Assembly: GCA_051162045.1 (NCBI GenBank)
Contig: JBISDI010000020.1
Direction: 5' to 3' (one strand)
DNA: 64,000 nt
From: Anaerozeibacter quisquiliarum
GTDB lineage: Bacteria; Bacillota; Clostridia; Christensenellales; Aristaeellaceae
Within the stretch, counting starts at the first letter, position 1. Each line of letters opens with the position of its first letter. The translations under genes were made by a program, and so were the position numbers. Below the pieces are notes generated by a model, which had not been told where the DNA came from, did not search any database, and was given only the letters and a program-made list of their open reading frames with translations. Shown piece by piece: positions 1 through 8,759 of this stretch.

Positions 1-362
1 GCTACAAGGTTTTCTTCGCTTCCATGGATTCCCTCATCCACATCCTTAAGACTGCCGAAATCTCAAGAAAATCACAGGCCCGTATCAAGTGGATCAAAGA
101 GGCCGACCTGCTCATTATTGACGAACTCGGCTATCTCCCCATCTCAAGGGTCGAAGCCAACCTCTTCTTCCAGCTCATCTCCCAGCTCTACGAGAACACC
201 TCCGTCGTCATTACTTCCAACAAAGGCTTCGATGGCTGGGCAGACCTCCTTGGCGATCCTATCCTTGCCACCGCTCTCCTCGACCGCCTTACGCACAAAT
301 GTCAGGTCCTCTCCTTCTCCGACAACTCCTACAGGCTCGCTCACAGAAAGGAGATTTTCTAG
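1..362 (+). CDS. istB: IS21-family helper ATPase IstB, C-terminal part (5' end outside window)
   Basis: AAA+ ATPase that assists the IstA transposase in target selection and strand transfer. The frame is already open at base 3 (YKVFFAS before the first ATG at 24), so only the C-terminal ~120 residues are visible. Seen: a Walker B-like stretch LLIIDELGYLP, a sensor-1-like VITSNKGF, and the arginine-containing LLDRLTHKCQVL block typical of IstB. No Walker A is visible, as expected for the missing N-terminus. The stop at 360-362 lies just before the putative right terminal repeat of the element, the normal IS21 layout (istA-istB-IRR). Confidence 0.93.
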   Translation, partial: YKVFFASMDSLIHILKTAEISRKSQARIKWIKEADLLIIDELGYLPISRVEANLFFQLISQLYENTSVVITSNKGFDGWADLLGDPILATALLDRLTHKCQVLSFSDNSYRLAHRKEIF

Positions 363-430
363 CCCTGATATCTTTCCAAACTAGGGATTTTTGTTTGCCA
401 TTTTACAGGGATTTCTGCTTGACAGTAACA
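363..430 (+). mobile_element. Right terminal region of the IS21-family element
   Basis: After the istB stop there are two copies of AGGGATTT (383-390 and 407-414) and a sequence ending TTGACAGTAACA at 430. Read inward from the end it starts TGTTACTGTCAA, i.e. TG...CA termini, as expected for IS21 ends with internal repeats. The left end is outside the window, so the inverted-repeat match could not be checked. The membrane-protein frame on the other strand runs into this segment. Confidence 0.6.
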
Positions 431-1472
431 CCCCCATTACATTGGGAACAGGCCTATACTCTTGCTTTAAACCACCACTACAAGCGGCAAAATAAAACAT
501 GGTCAAAATAATTACACCTATAATACCTGTTTTGAGCCAAGTTCTTTTCGGCTTGCTTCTTTGATAGTTCTCCACCGTTGAGCGGTATCGCTTATGCTCC
601 CGAATAAATCTCCTTGCACATATGCCAACCAGAAAATACTTTGCTAAAAAGAACGCGTTTATGGCGATAAGATATAGGTATGCCTCGTCAGAGAACCCGA
701 TGTTCAGTTGTTTAATAAATTCTATTACGGTATTAATCCCCTGGCTAAACGATAAAATATCGTGACTAATAGCGTATTGAGCTACAATTATTACGAGCGA
801 TATGAGGGACCAAAATGCTAAATAGGCACTGGTTCTGGGCAGGCTATTTCTTTTTACGGACTGCATCTGATCTGTGCGTAGTTCGATACCGATTATTCTC
901 ATGGTCGCAGCAATGGCGAGGTGATATGGTAACAAAACAGCTACCCCCGACAGCGCTATTGCTGAATATGTCAAAGTAACTGCCTGAGAGTACTCTCCTA
1001 AATCTGCCATTGGTTTGTTTAGGATATATATCATCCAAGCGACACCGGCAACGGTGGAAATCAAGCTAATCAGAAGAATAATATACCTGATCGTGTGTAC
1101 CAGACGAACCAACCCGGAACCTTTTCCGAACATTCGTAAGAATATCACACCTATAGCGTCTAAAATTACGAATACCAGGTTTAGAATAACCACCCAGTCT
1201 ATGACAACGAAAATCGTCAATTCGGCATTGAAGATGCTATATAGACCAATCGTGTCAAAGGAGTCCACGTTTCCTTTCAAAATAGTTATCAAGCCATTGA
1301 TTATATGCGATCCATCGCTTGTTGTCTTAAACGCCTGGTAAAGCAGGTAAGAAGCAATCAGTGCCTCAATGAACTTAATGAGTGCAAGAACTGCTCCTGA
1401 AAACGTTTTCAGGTAACAATTCGGATTAATGTCTCTATGGGCCAGGCCGGTGCCTCTTGATGGGTTATCCAT
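381..1472 (-). CDS. Multi-pass membrane protein of unknown function, C-terminus replaced by IS21 end
   Basis: About 363 residues with seven or eight hydrophobic helices (e.g. LIASYLLYQAF, IFVVIDWVVILNLVFVIL, IILLISLISTVAGVAWMIYIL, TGIIGVIILTMFYFA). No domain recognised. The start was moved from 1577 to the ATG at 1472, which is preceded by GCGAGGAAA; the 35 upstream residues look like leader. The last ~15 residues and the stop (381-430) lie inside the IS21 right end, so the native C-terminus is lost. It is AT-rich compared with the phage core and may be co-transcribed with the OLD gene upstream (gap ~120 bp). Accessory cargo; function unknown. Confidence 0.7.
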   Translation of the reverse strand: MDNPSRGTGLAHRDINPNCYLKTFSGAVLALIKFIEALIASYLLYQAFKTTSDGSHIINGLITILKGNVDSFDTIGLYSIFNAELTIFVVIDWVVILNLVFVILDAIGVIFLRMFGKGSGLVRLVHTIRYIILLISLISTVAGVAWMIYILNKPMADLGEYSQAVTLTYSAIALSGVAVLLPYHLAIAATMRIIGIELRTDQMQSVKRNSLPRTSAYLAFWSLISLVIIVAQYAISHDILSFSQGINTVIEFIKQLNIGFSDEAYLYLIAINAFFLAKYFLVGICARRFIREHKRYRSTVENYQRSKPKRTWLKTGIIGVIILTMFYFAACSGGLKQEYRPVPNVMGVLLSSRNPCKMANKNP

Positions 1473-1592
1473 TTTCCTCGCCCCGTTTGTTTTTTTCCAT
1501 TTGTGTAGCGAATATATTATATAATAAACCTGGGTGTTGGTCATCCCACAACGAAAAGATAAACAAAATATTAACAAAATCTAGAGTCTACT

Positions 1593-3314
1593 TTACATCC
1601 AACCCCGAATATGTGCCATAATCCTTACCCCTTCACCACAGCCCCGTCCTTGATAATGAAGAACATGGTGCCGTCTTTCAGTACTTGATTCTTTCCAGCT
1701 TGCCATTTCCTTCTTGGCAATATCTATTGCGTCTTTAACTTTATCGGATGTAAGCGCGTACTTATTACTATTTTCTATTTTTTTCGCAAATAGAATGGAT
1801 TGATGCATCAATACGCGCAAATTGCTCAGTGCCAATGTGTATTCTAGTGTCCAGTTGGGAGCGACAAAAGCTTTAATTTCGTTTAGGTTATACCTTTCTG
1901 TAATATCGTGAACGGCTTGTATGGTTTCCTTTTCTTTTGAATCGATAGTTCCATCTGAATTACGCACGGGCTTAATATCACAATCGGTTACAATGGATAT
2001 GGGAATCCCTAAAGTCTTCTGGCTAGTCTGTTTAAAAATGTTTGCAAATCTGAAGAAGGCTATACTTCCAACATTGACTAGAGATACTCCGTGCTTTTCA
2101 AGGTTCAATCCAATTATGTCAGCTATTGTTGGAATCAGAAGATTCTCTGCATCCCCCTCGACCATAATGATGCCATTTGCAAAGAATAGATTTGCCTTTG
2201 TAGCATCAAGAAAACGTTGAAGGAAAAGGTAATCCCCTTTCTCCAGCTGCGTTTTTTCTGGCGTAAGGTCGTAGGCAGTCCCATTCTTACACAGGATAAG
2301 ATTTTTAATATTTATCTTAGATGCAAGTATTGTACTATGCGTAGAAACGATAATTTGAACGCCAGAGTTGTTGTACTCCCTTTGCAAATAGGCGATCAAC
2401 CTTAATTGTGCCTGTGGGTGAAGGTGCGCCTCTAATTCTTCAATAAGCGCCAACCTTAACCCACCATTTTCATCATGGTTCAGAAGTAAAAGCTCGGCTG
2501 CAATAAAGAGCAGATTATGTAGCCCAAGGCCAGGCTGTACTTCTGGCGCTGCGAGAGACAGGTTTTCCAGAATGGATTTCAGGCTTACGCCTGCCGCCTC
2601 GAAAGATACTTTATCGGGTTCGCCGAAGGCACGAAATTCTTGCAATATACTTCTAATGGTTCCAAGAACGTCTATGCCCTCCTCCTCTGTGAAGTATTTC
2701 TCTACCTTCTCGTTTGCATCGGAGAATATTTCAACTAACTTATGACCTTCTCTATTGCTAAATGTGGGGTGACTGTACAGTATCTGGGAGATCCTAGTGT
2801 TTCTCCCGGAGTTCATTTCACGAGAGGCATCGCGCAGAGGGCGAAGATATGTGCACTTCAGCAACTCCCTTGCCTTGCCATCCAACTGAACACCGTCTTC
2901 ACTGTTTCCCGCTTTTAGTTCAGTAAAGATGCGATTCTTCTCTTTCCATGCGCGAAAGCGCAGTGTAAGCTTATAGCAAACTTCTTCACCTTCGGCTTTT
3001 CTGTAGAATGTTAGCCATTCAATGAAATTTTTCGCCTCTTCGGGTTTGAATTCTTCGAAGGTACATTCAATCCTAAACTCGGAAACACTTGTGCCATTAG
3101 CTGTGTAAAAGTCGTCGTCTGTAATGCGAATATACTCCCCGCTTTGTGTCTGGAGAACTAACTTTATGGCATCGATTATTGTACTTTTTCCTGAATCATT
3201 CTCACCGATAAGTGCATTTAGCCCCTTATGGAAGCAGACTTCTAAACCAGGCTCGATGCTTTCTTTACTATTGAATTTCCTGAAATTCCATAATTTTAAT
3301 TTCGAAAGGATCAT
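1593..3314 (-). CDS. OLD-family ATP-dependent endonuclease (AAA ATPase + TOPRIM), C-terminus truncated
   Basis: Overcoming-lysogenization-defect family: an ABC/SMC-type ATPase fused to a TOPRIM nuclease, often involved in phage defence. Seen: Walker A GENDSGKST (residues 37-45), Walker B-like LIEELEAHLHPQ, an H-loop-like IIVSTHS, then TOPRIM motifs MVEGDAENLL and IVTDCDIK. The ATG at 3314 follows GGGGAG at good spacing and lies downstream of a TTGTAT-17-TATAAT promoter, so the longer 3377 start is unlikely. The native frame ends near residue 544; the last ~29 residues are read through a scrap of a recombinase gene end (1625-1678). The C-terminal part that usually follows TOPRIM is missing, so activity is doubtful. 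No UvrD-like (Gabija) partner is adjacent. Confidence 0.88.
   Translation of the reverse strand: MILSKLKLWNFRKFNSKESIEPGLEVCFHKGLNALIGENDSGKSTIIDAIKLVLQTQSGEYIRITDDDFYTANGTSVSEFRIECTFEEFKPEEAKNFIEWLTFYRKAEGEEVCYKLTLRFRAWKEKNRIFTELKAGNSEDGVQLDGKARELLKCTYLRPLRDASREMNSGRNTRISQILYSHPTFSNREGHKLVEIFSDANEKVEKYFTEEEGIDVLGTIRSILQEFRAFGEPDKVSFEAAGVSLKSILENLSLAAPEVQPGLGLHNLLFIAAELLLLNHDENGGLRLALIEELEAHLHPQAQLRLIAYLQREYNNSGVQIIVSTHSTILASKINIKNLILCKNGTAYDLTPEKTQLEKGDYLFLQRFLDATKANLFFANGIIMVEGDAENLLIPTIADIIGLNLEKHGVSLVNVGSIAFFRFANIFKQTSQKTLGIPISIVTDCDIKPVRNSDGTIDSKEKETIQAVHDITERYNLNEIKAFVAPNWTLEYTLALSNLRVLMHQSILFAKKIENSNKYALTSDKVKDAIDIAKKEMASWKESSTERRHHVLHYQGRGCGEGVRIMAHIRGWM
1625..1678 (-). pseudogene. 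Remnant: last ~17 codons of a serine recombinase gene
   Basis: Minus-strand translation gives DGTMFFIIKDGAVVKG-stop, nearly the same as the end of the recombinase at 3492 (DGTMHFIFKDGAVVEG-stop). Homology stops at each edge: beyond the stop the flanks differ, and on the other side the OLD frame takes over. The two copies lie about 1.87 kb apart in the same orientation and bracket the OLD gene. Confidence 0.85.
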
Positions 3315-3388
3315 CGATATCCGCTCCCCGATGAAAGAAAGTAATAAGGACCGATGCCTTAGCCTAGCATATTTCAAAAATATAATTT

Positions 3389-3417
3389 ATTATACCACAA
3401 ATTTCCAATAAATACAA
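3389..3417 (-). promoter_or_regulatory. Promoter for the OLD gene
   Basis: Minus strand: TTGTAT (-35, 3412-3417), 17-bp spacer, TATAAT (-10, 3389-3394), about 75 bp before the chosen ATG at 3314. Confidence 0.65.
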
Positions 3418-3491
3418 TCGCAAAGGTAACCGCGGAATCAAAGGACGAGAGGCCGTAGACCCGATATGAGCCTGCGACCTCTTATTTGGCC

Positions 3492-4769
3492 TTACCCCTC
3501 AACCACAGCCCCATCCTTGAAAATGAAGTGCATGGTTCCGTCCTCTTTTATCCGTACCTGCTCAACAGCGCCGCACCACAGTGTTTCGTTGAACGTCCTG
3601 ATTGGCCCCTGCTTGCGAAGCATATCAAGATACCCCCTGAGCTTCCCGCGTTTGGCGGTGAGGGCTTCCCGGCATGCCTCAACCTCGGCGATGCACCGCT
3701 TGGTTTCGTGGTACCGTGCCTCATACTCGTCATATTGCCGCTGATACTCGGTCTGATCCAGCACCATATGAGCATTGGCGCTGATATGTCGTTGCATAAG
3801 CCCCGTGATGATCTCCAATTCCGTGCGTAGCTCGGCCTGCTGCGCTACCAGCCCGGATGTGTCGCAGCGCTCCCGCATGGTATCCTCGCAGATTTGAATG
3901 ATCTCGTCCTTGCGGTCAACGATTTGGTTGAAGGCCTGCACAAATGCATCCTGCAGGGTTTCGTTGCGTAAAGGGGGCGTACAGCAGGCGGTAAGCCCCT
4001 TGTGCCTCGCGTTACATTGCCACACAGTATGCGAATGCCACGACTTGCTGCCATACAGTTCGCCGCATTCATCGCAGCAAATCCGGCTAGAGAAGCAATG
4101 CGGCGTATAGTTCCTGCGGCCCGGCTGCTTTCGGCGCTTCAGATCGACCTGAACCGCGTCGAATATCGCAGGCTCGATGATGGCCGGGTGACTACCCTCC
4201 ACATAGTATTGCGGCACTTCGCCCTCGTTTACCTTCATCTTCTTGGTCAGGAAGTCCGTGCAAAAGGTCTTTTGCAGGATGGCGTCGCCCTTGTACTTTT
4301 CGTTGGAGAGAATGCTAATGACGGTATTGGGTCGCCAGTTGGGTTTGCCACCCGGCGATGGAATGCCGCTCACCGACAGGTGGCGCGCGATGTAAGCGGG
4401 CGACTTTCCTTCGAGGAACATGCGGTAAATATCCTTCACGATGACCGCCTCCTCGGGCACGATCTCCGGCAGCCCATCGGCGCCTTTGCGATAGCCGAGG
4501 AATTGCTTGTAGGGTAGTGCGACCTTGCCGTCCGCGAACCGCTTGCGCATCCCCCAGGTCACGTTCTCGGAAATGGAGCGGCTTTCCTCTTGTGCGAGGC
4601 TGGACATGATCGTAATGAGCAGTTCACCCTTGGAATCCAGCGTGTAGATATTCTCCTTTTCGAAATATACTTCGACGCCTTTTTCCTTGAGCATCCGCAC
4701 CGTGGTCAGAGAATCCACGGTGTTGCGTGCAAAGCGGGAGACGGACTTCGTGATGATGAGGTCGATCAC
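3492..4769 (-). pseudogene. Large serine recombinase lacking the catalytic N-terminus
   Basis: Phage/ICE-type serine integrase. It begins at a GTG inside the resolvase domain (VIDLIITKSVSRFARNTVDS, the block with conserved arginines). It continues through a Recombinase domain (GYRKGADGLPEIV to about IIEPAIF), a zinc ribbon (CCDECGELYG, then WQCNARHKG and CC) and a C-terminal coiled coil. Family members carry ~60-100 more residues with the nucleophilic serine (YxRVS motif); none is present upstream, where the frame runs into an unrelated hairpin. 425 residues remain against roughly 500-550 for intact relatives. Probably inactive, left by an older integration. A second scrap of the same domain lies at 7754-7867. 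Confidence 0.85.
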
Positions 4770-4792
4770 GTGAGCGAGATTGATACAAAAAC

Positions 4793-4845
4793 AGGCCCCG
4801 AATCGCTGGATTCATGGGTTTTCCAGCCGATTTGGGGCCTTTTTC
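4793..4845. terminator. Strong hairpin with T-tract at the recombinase break point
   Basis: AGGCCCCGAATCGCTGGA (4793-4810) pairs with TCCAGCCGATTTGGGGCCT (4822-4840), followed on the plus strand by TTTTT. It sits directly where the recombinase frame loses its N-terminus. 4846-5087 holds no gene I can support. Confidence 0.75.
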
Positions 4846-5087
4846 TACGAGATTATTCGGTTGATCAGGGCTAGTTATCGCGGGTCATGACCACTGTCAA
4901 ATGAAGCCTTGAGAATCGTTTGGGAGTGGGGGTTCGTTTGAGGGTGCAGGGTTTTCATTTGATGGTTGTGCCTTGAATATTTCTACCCAGGCACGCATCC
5001 CTCCGGCCGTGGTGGCAAAGTCACCATGAATTGATACAATGCACAACCCGAATCGTCAGAAGCGAGTAATCGTTAAACTGCACACCC

Positions 5088-5858
5088 CTATTTGCCGCAG
5101 CATTTTTTGTACTTCAACCCACTCCCGCAGGGACAGGGGGCATTACGCCCAACTTTGTGCGTCGCCTCAATTTTGAACGGCTCTTTGGGGAGCGGTTTTA
5201 GCTTAGGGCGTTCAAACTTCTCAAAGATCTCGCTCGGCGTGAAGCCGTTGTTGTCGTACATCCTCGTATTATTGTGAGCGTTCATTACCAATCGAGCAAA
5301 TTCATTTGCACTATCAATCCCTTTGAATTTGTATCCCCGCTTGGTGAAGTAATCAAATTCATCCGTTGAATCAACGCCGAACTGTATAATTTCGTGTAGG
5401 TCGATCAGGTCGCCATCCACGCCGTCAAGCCCCTCGCCGCGAGTGGTGAGTTGACGTTTCATGATGTGCTCCTTAAGATCAGAATACGGCTTTTCAGGCT
5501 CACGATAGAATTCGTCGAAGTATCTCAAAAATTCTTCTTTATCCGGCAAATAGCGGGGTTTGCTCTTTTGGTTGGCCCGAATAATCTCAACGTTTTCTTC
5601 GTAGTCATCGAAGTCAGGCTGAAATTCGGGCCCTGATATGATGTCGCCAGCGATTGAGTACTCAACATCATCAGTTTTGGCAAGTCGCTTCAAGGCCAGC
5701 AATGCTTCCTCCGAGGTCGTTCGGTTTTCCTCGTAGTGGTTGAAAACACCGACAAACTCATCGACGCTTATTACTCCATACAGGAACACCGCCGCCGTTG
5801 CATACTTGGCGATTAACTCCTTGCGCGCTCGGCTTATTCGGATTGTTGCTGTCGCCAT
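5088..5858 (-). CDS. SEC-C motif protein of unknown function
   Basis: 256 residues. The C-terminus carries a zinc-binding SEC-C motif, GRNAPCPCGSGLKYKKCC, as at the end of SecA and many otherwise unrelated proteins. The rest is acidic and helical (e.g. DDYEENVEIIRANQKSK, EEFLRYFDEFYREPEKPY) with no recognised domain. The ATG at 5858 follows AAGGAG. It is the last gene of a probable three-gene minus-strand operon after a GIY-YIG protein and a PD-(D/E)XK protein (gap to the latter ~50 bp). SEC-C proteins recur in defence and mobile regions, but no role can be assigned from the sequence. Confidence 0.75.
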   Translation of the reverse strand: MATATIRISRARKELIAKYATAAVFLYGVISVDEFVGVFNHYEENRTTSEEALLALKRLAKTDDVEYSIAGDIISGPEFQPDFDDYEENVEIIRANQKSKPRYLPDKEEFLRYFDEFYREPEKPYSDLKEHIMKRQLTTRGEGLDGVDGDLIDLHEIIQFGVDSTDEFDYFTKRGYKFKGIDSANEFARLVMNAHNNTRMYDNNGFTPSEIFEKFERPKLKPLPKEPFKIEATHKVGRNAPCPCGSGLKYKKCCGK

Positions 5859-5908
5859 ACTGGTTCACTCCTTTTTTAGTAGACTGCCGGATATAGACAA
5901 TCAACCAT

Positions 5909-6547
5909 TCATCTTTCAACGGTCATAAGTGCATATTTGAACAGCCCATAATTTCCACCCAAACGGCTATACTCTTTCCAGATGATTTCATATTCGCCCC
6001 GCAAAATCAATTCGCTTTCGCGTTTTCGTATCGTTCCTTCACTGACGCTGTTGCCCCAGCGCATTAGGCCGCATTTCTTTGCCCCGTTATGAACGCTGAA
6101 CTCTGCGTATCCAACATCAGGACGGCTTGGAAGACGCCAGTAGAAGGGGTCGTTTGTGAGCCAAATTACATAACCATTCTTGAAACCAGCAAGATGATTG
6201 GCGAACGACTCAATCCGACAAATATCCTTTATGCTGTCGTATGCGCCAAGGTCCTGCGCCCCATGATCTTTTAGGCAGAACTGCTCGCCATTTTTTGAAG
6301 TGGACAGCTTTATTGTCTTGTATTTCAACTCAATAGGGTATACTTGCCCTTCATGTTTGACAATGATATCTATGTACTTGTTCGGTTCTTCTATGGACGG
6401 GTACTCAAGGCGTATATCGGCATTTTGATACATCTTCTGAATTTCCCAGGCCAGGGCAAACTGGAAATCTGCCTCTGAATGAAATATTGGGCGGTTTTCG
6501 CGAAGCTTCTCAAGAGCGAGCTGTATATCCAAGGTGTCAACTCCCAT
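5909..6547 (-). CDS. PD-(D/E)XK nuclease-like protein
   Basis: 212 residues. The centre shows a restriction-endonuclease-fold signature: an acidic residue in KYIDIIV followed ~15 residues later by YPIELKYK (D...ExK), preceded by the helix EADFQFALAWEIQKMY that usually precedes the core. The remainder is not recognised. The ATG at 6547 has a weak ribosome site; a TTG at 6532, spaced from GGAG, is an alternative start. It lies 20 bp after the GIY-YIG gene stop, so probably in the same operon. A DNA-cleaving role (restriction, abortive defence or repair) is inference. Confidence 0.65.
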   Translation of the reverse strand: MGVDTLDIQLALEKLRENRPIFHSEADFQFALAWEIQKMYQNADIRLEYPSIEEPNKYIDIIVKHEGQVYPIELKYKTIKLSTSKNGEQFCLKDHGAQDLGAYDSIKDICRIESFANHLAGFKNGYVIWLTNDPFYWRLPSRPDVGYAEFSVHNGAKKCGLMRWGNSVSEGTIRKRESELILRGEYEIIWKEYSRLGGNYGLFKYALMTVER

Positions 6548-6567
6548 CTGCCGCTGTAATGCCTTGC

Positions 6568-7455
6568 TTAGCAGCCACTGTTCTCAAAATCCTTCAGTGT
6601 CCTTCTGTCTTCTGTCATCCACATAATCAGCCCATTTGCACTCGCAAAAGAAACGAACCCTGCCGCAGCCGATGGGCTCTTAAACAGCGTATCTTCTGTG
6701 AGCATACAATTTCCGTCAATCCTTGCCGCGTACTGATCACGATAGTGTTGGATGGTATCCGGGCAACTCCGGGTCGGGCTCGGAGCGATAACAGAACCTT
6801 TAAGCACGACGAAGCCCTCACTGGTCCTGCGCCCTTTCACATTAGCTTTGGACGTATTCAGATAAAACAAGGGTTCGGCGGTTATAACGTCAGGAACGCT
6901 TACCTGTACGGTTGGCTGTACTACTAAGGGGTCAAAGATTTTATGGCCTAGTGCCCCCATCACAATCTTCGCATAATCAATAAACTCCTCGAGCTCGCTT
7001 TCCTTTTCTTCGGTGATATTACCGGAAGTCGGGTCATTACCATTCTTGACGGAATATCGCCCCGCTTCTGTCGCGATTTTGCAGAAGCGATTTTCCAGAT
7101 AACTTATCTCAGTCGGCCCAAAGGAGTTGTTTGATGTGGTAAAGACCACCGCTTCCGTCCAGTAGTCTTTTTCGGGATTGCGCTTATGCTCCTGCAAACG
7201 ATTAAGGATGCCCTCACCGTTTTTTCTTGCTCCAGCTTGGCCAACGTAAACGACATTTTCTCCTGTTTGGTCCGACGTGCCAAACAGAAAATATACTCCG
7301 CTTTGTTTAAGGTCATCTCGCTCTCGGCACGCATCCAGCTCCGTGCGCGGAATTTTATACGCCACACCGGTCCAGTTAGCAAGCGTACATTTAATGCGTC
7401 CGTTGGGGGTTCCGTCCATCAGGAAGAGGTTTATGCTTTTTCCTCGAATCGCCAT
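6568..7455 (-). CDS. GIY-YIG nuclease with C-terminal DUF4357 domain
   Basis: 295 residues. Residues ~50-170 show a GIY-YIG fold variant: GVYFLFG, VVYVGQAG, an Arg-containing LNRLQEHKR, and the Glu/Asn pair in PTEISYLENRF. The C-terminal ~90 residues (KGRRTSEGFVVLKGSVIA ... LIMWMTEDRRTLKDFE) match the DUF4357 pattern, commonly fused to such nucleases. The ATG at 7455 is chosen because AGGAGG precedes it at ideal distance; 13 extra codons up to 7494 are open but lack a ribosome site. First gene of the trio continued by the PD-(D/E)XK and SEC-C genes. Two nuclease folds in one operon suggest a DNA-targeting accessory system; unproven. Confidence 0.82.
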   Translation of the reverse strand: MAIRGKSINLFLMDGTPNGRIKCTLANWTGVAYKIPRTELDACRERDDLKQSGVYFLFGTSDQTGENVVYVGQAGARKNGEGILNRLQEHKRNPEKDYWTEAVVFTTSNNSFGPTEISYLENRFCKIATEAGRYSVKNGNDPTSGNITEEKESELEEFIDYAKIVMGALGHKIFDPLVVQPTVQVSVPDVITAEPLFYLNTSKANVKGRRTSEGFVVLKGSVIAPSPTRSCPDTIQHYRDQYAARIDGNCMLTEDTLFKSPSAAAGFVSFASANGLIMWMTEDRRTLKDFENSGC

Positions 7456-7753
7456 AGGCTGCCTCCTGCTATCCGAGCTAAACATCGTATCCAATAAATA
7501 CGCTCAATTATTAGGTGCCAATAATGCGATAAGTATATCATGTATTTACTGATAATTCCATATTAAACTTCGTCGTATTGAATACCGCAGGCACCGGACG
7601 CCGAATCAATGTCCTTTGATACAAGGGTATATGAACGCCATCCGGGTGAACGGGCCTGAAACGCCGATAGACGAAGGCATCGTCGTGCTCACACCATGTG
7701 GCGCGACGGCTTCAACTAGATGGTTGCGGACGGTCTCGCAGGAAAGTCGAAAC

Positions 7754-7867
7754 ATCACCACCAAGAGCGTCAGCAAGTTCGTACGAAACACGGTGGACAG
7801 CCTGACCGTAGTTCACCAACTGAAGAAAAATGGTGTCGAAATCTATCTCGAAAAAGAGAACATATAA
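7754..7867 (+). pseudogene. Internal scrap of a serine recombinase gene
   Basis: Plus-strand frame reads ITTKSVSKFVRNTVDSL and on to YLEKENI-stop, matching the first ~37 residues preserved in the truncated recombinase at 4769. It has no catalytic serine region before it and ends at a stop beside a perfect hairpin. The frame can be opened from 7616, but the residues before 7754 match no recombinase I recognise. Opposite orientation to the 3492-4769 copy. Confidence 0.8.
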
Positions 7868-7910
7868 CACGGCAGAAACCCAATAAAATCAAGGGTTTCT
7901 GCCGTGTTTT
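7866..7910. terminator. Perfect 16-bp hairpin terminator
   Basis: AACACGGCAGAAACCC (7866-7881) pairs exactly with GGGTTTCTGCCGTGTT (7893-7908), followed by TT and ATTG. It abuts the end of the recombinase scrap and separates the R-M pair from the GIY-YIG operon. Confidence 0.85.
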
Positions 7911-7999
7911 ATTGTCGTTTTGTCGCTTTTTTGTCGCTTATATCAACAAAGTTACAATAAACGCGGCTCACGGTATGCGACAAGAGAAATCAATGTGTA

Positions 8000-8749
8000 T
8001 CACAATTTAAGGCGTGAAACATTAAGCCTTTTCTCTATCATCTGCGTATATTCTTCGCTCATTTCACATACTATCGCTTTCCTATTACTTTTCTTTGCGC
8101 ACGCTGCTGTGGTTCCAGAACCGGCCATTGGGTCAAATATCAATTCATCTTCCTTTGTAGCCATTAAAATAAGTTTGTCGAAAACTGCTTCGGGCTTTTG
8201 AGAGGGGTGCCCTGTCCGCTCTTTTTTTCCAACAAAACCTATAATAAGGGGCGCCTCTATAACACTTGGCGGGCCGGGTACGAATCTAAGTTTTCCCGAC
8301 TGATATTTTTCTAACTGAGCACCTTCAAGGAAATTTTCCGGGTGCAACGCATATCCCTTTCGCATAAACTGCAAGCAGGCATTCTGACTTGAACGCCATC
8401 CCCGAATTACAGAGGGGCAGTTTTTATAGTACCACGTTAACCATGCAGACAGGTAAAAATCTTTCGGGGCATTTCTGACATAAGGACCTACAATTTCGGG
8501 GAATCCCCACAAATACAGCAAGTCAGAAATTTCACCTGTACCATTCAAAAGTGTCTGGATGAACATATCATATTCATCAATCGGAAGCTCACCCCCTAAA
8601 CCTTTATTGTACCATGGGTCAAGTATTGTGCATTGTACATGAATATTGTTTTCTTTAAGCAATGAAATGGATTCAAATGCTCCCATTGGCGGCAATATAA
8701 CTATACCATCTCTATTAAGCGCGTCAGTAATTTTAGTTTCGAGCGTCAT
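8000..8749 (-). CDS. DNA methyltransferase of a type II R-M system (N6-adenine/N4-cytosine, beta class)
   Basis: 249 residues. The catalytic motif IV is DPWY (residues 44-47), and the SAM-binding motif I FDPMAGSGTTAACA lies near residue 205, after it. The IV-before-I order is that of beta-class amino-methyltransferases. TGHPSQKPEAVFDKLI is the conserved motif X region just before motif I. It transfers a methyl group from SAM to an exocyclic amino group in its recognition site, protecting the host from the neighbouring nuclease. The ATG at 8749 follows AGAGGGAAG; the upstream restriction gene ends 10 bp before. AT-rich relative to the phage genes. Confidence 0.9.
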   Translation of the reverse strand: MTLETKITDALNRDGIVILPPMGAFESISLLKENNIHVQCTILDPWYNKGLGGELPIDEYDMFIQTLLNGTGEISDLLYLWGFPEIVGPYVRNAPKDFYLSAWLTWYYKNCPSVIRGWRSSQNACLQFMRKGYALHPENFLEGAQLEKYQSGKLRFVPGPPSVIEAPLIIGFVGKKERTGHPSQKPEAVFDKLILMATKEDELIFDPMAGSGTTAACAKKSNRKAIVCEMSEEYTQMIEKRLNVSRLKL

Positions 8750-8759
8750 AACTTCCCTC

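Noticed and set aside
1593..3314. Gabija defence system
   Set aside because: The OLD-type nuclease has no UvrD-like helicase partner; the neighbour is a membrane protein.
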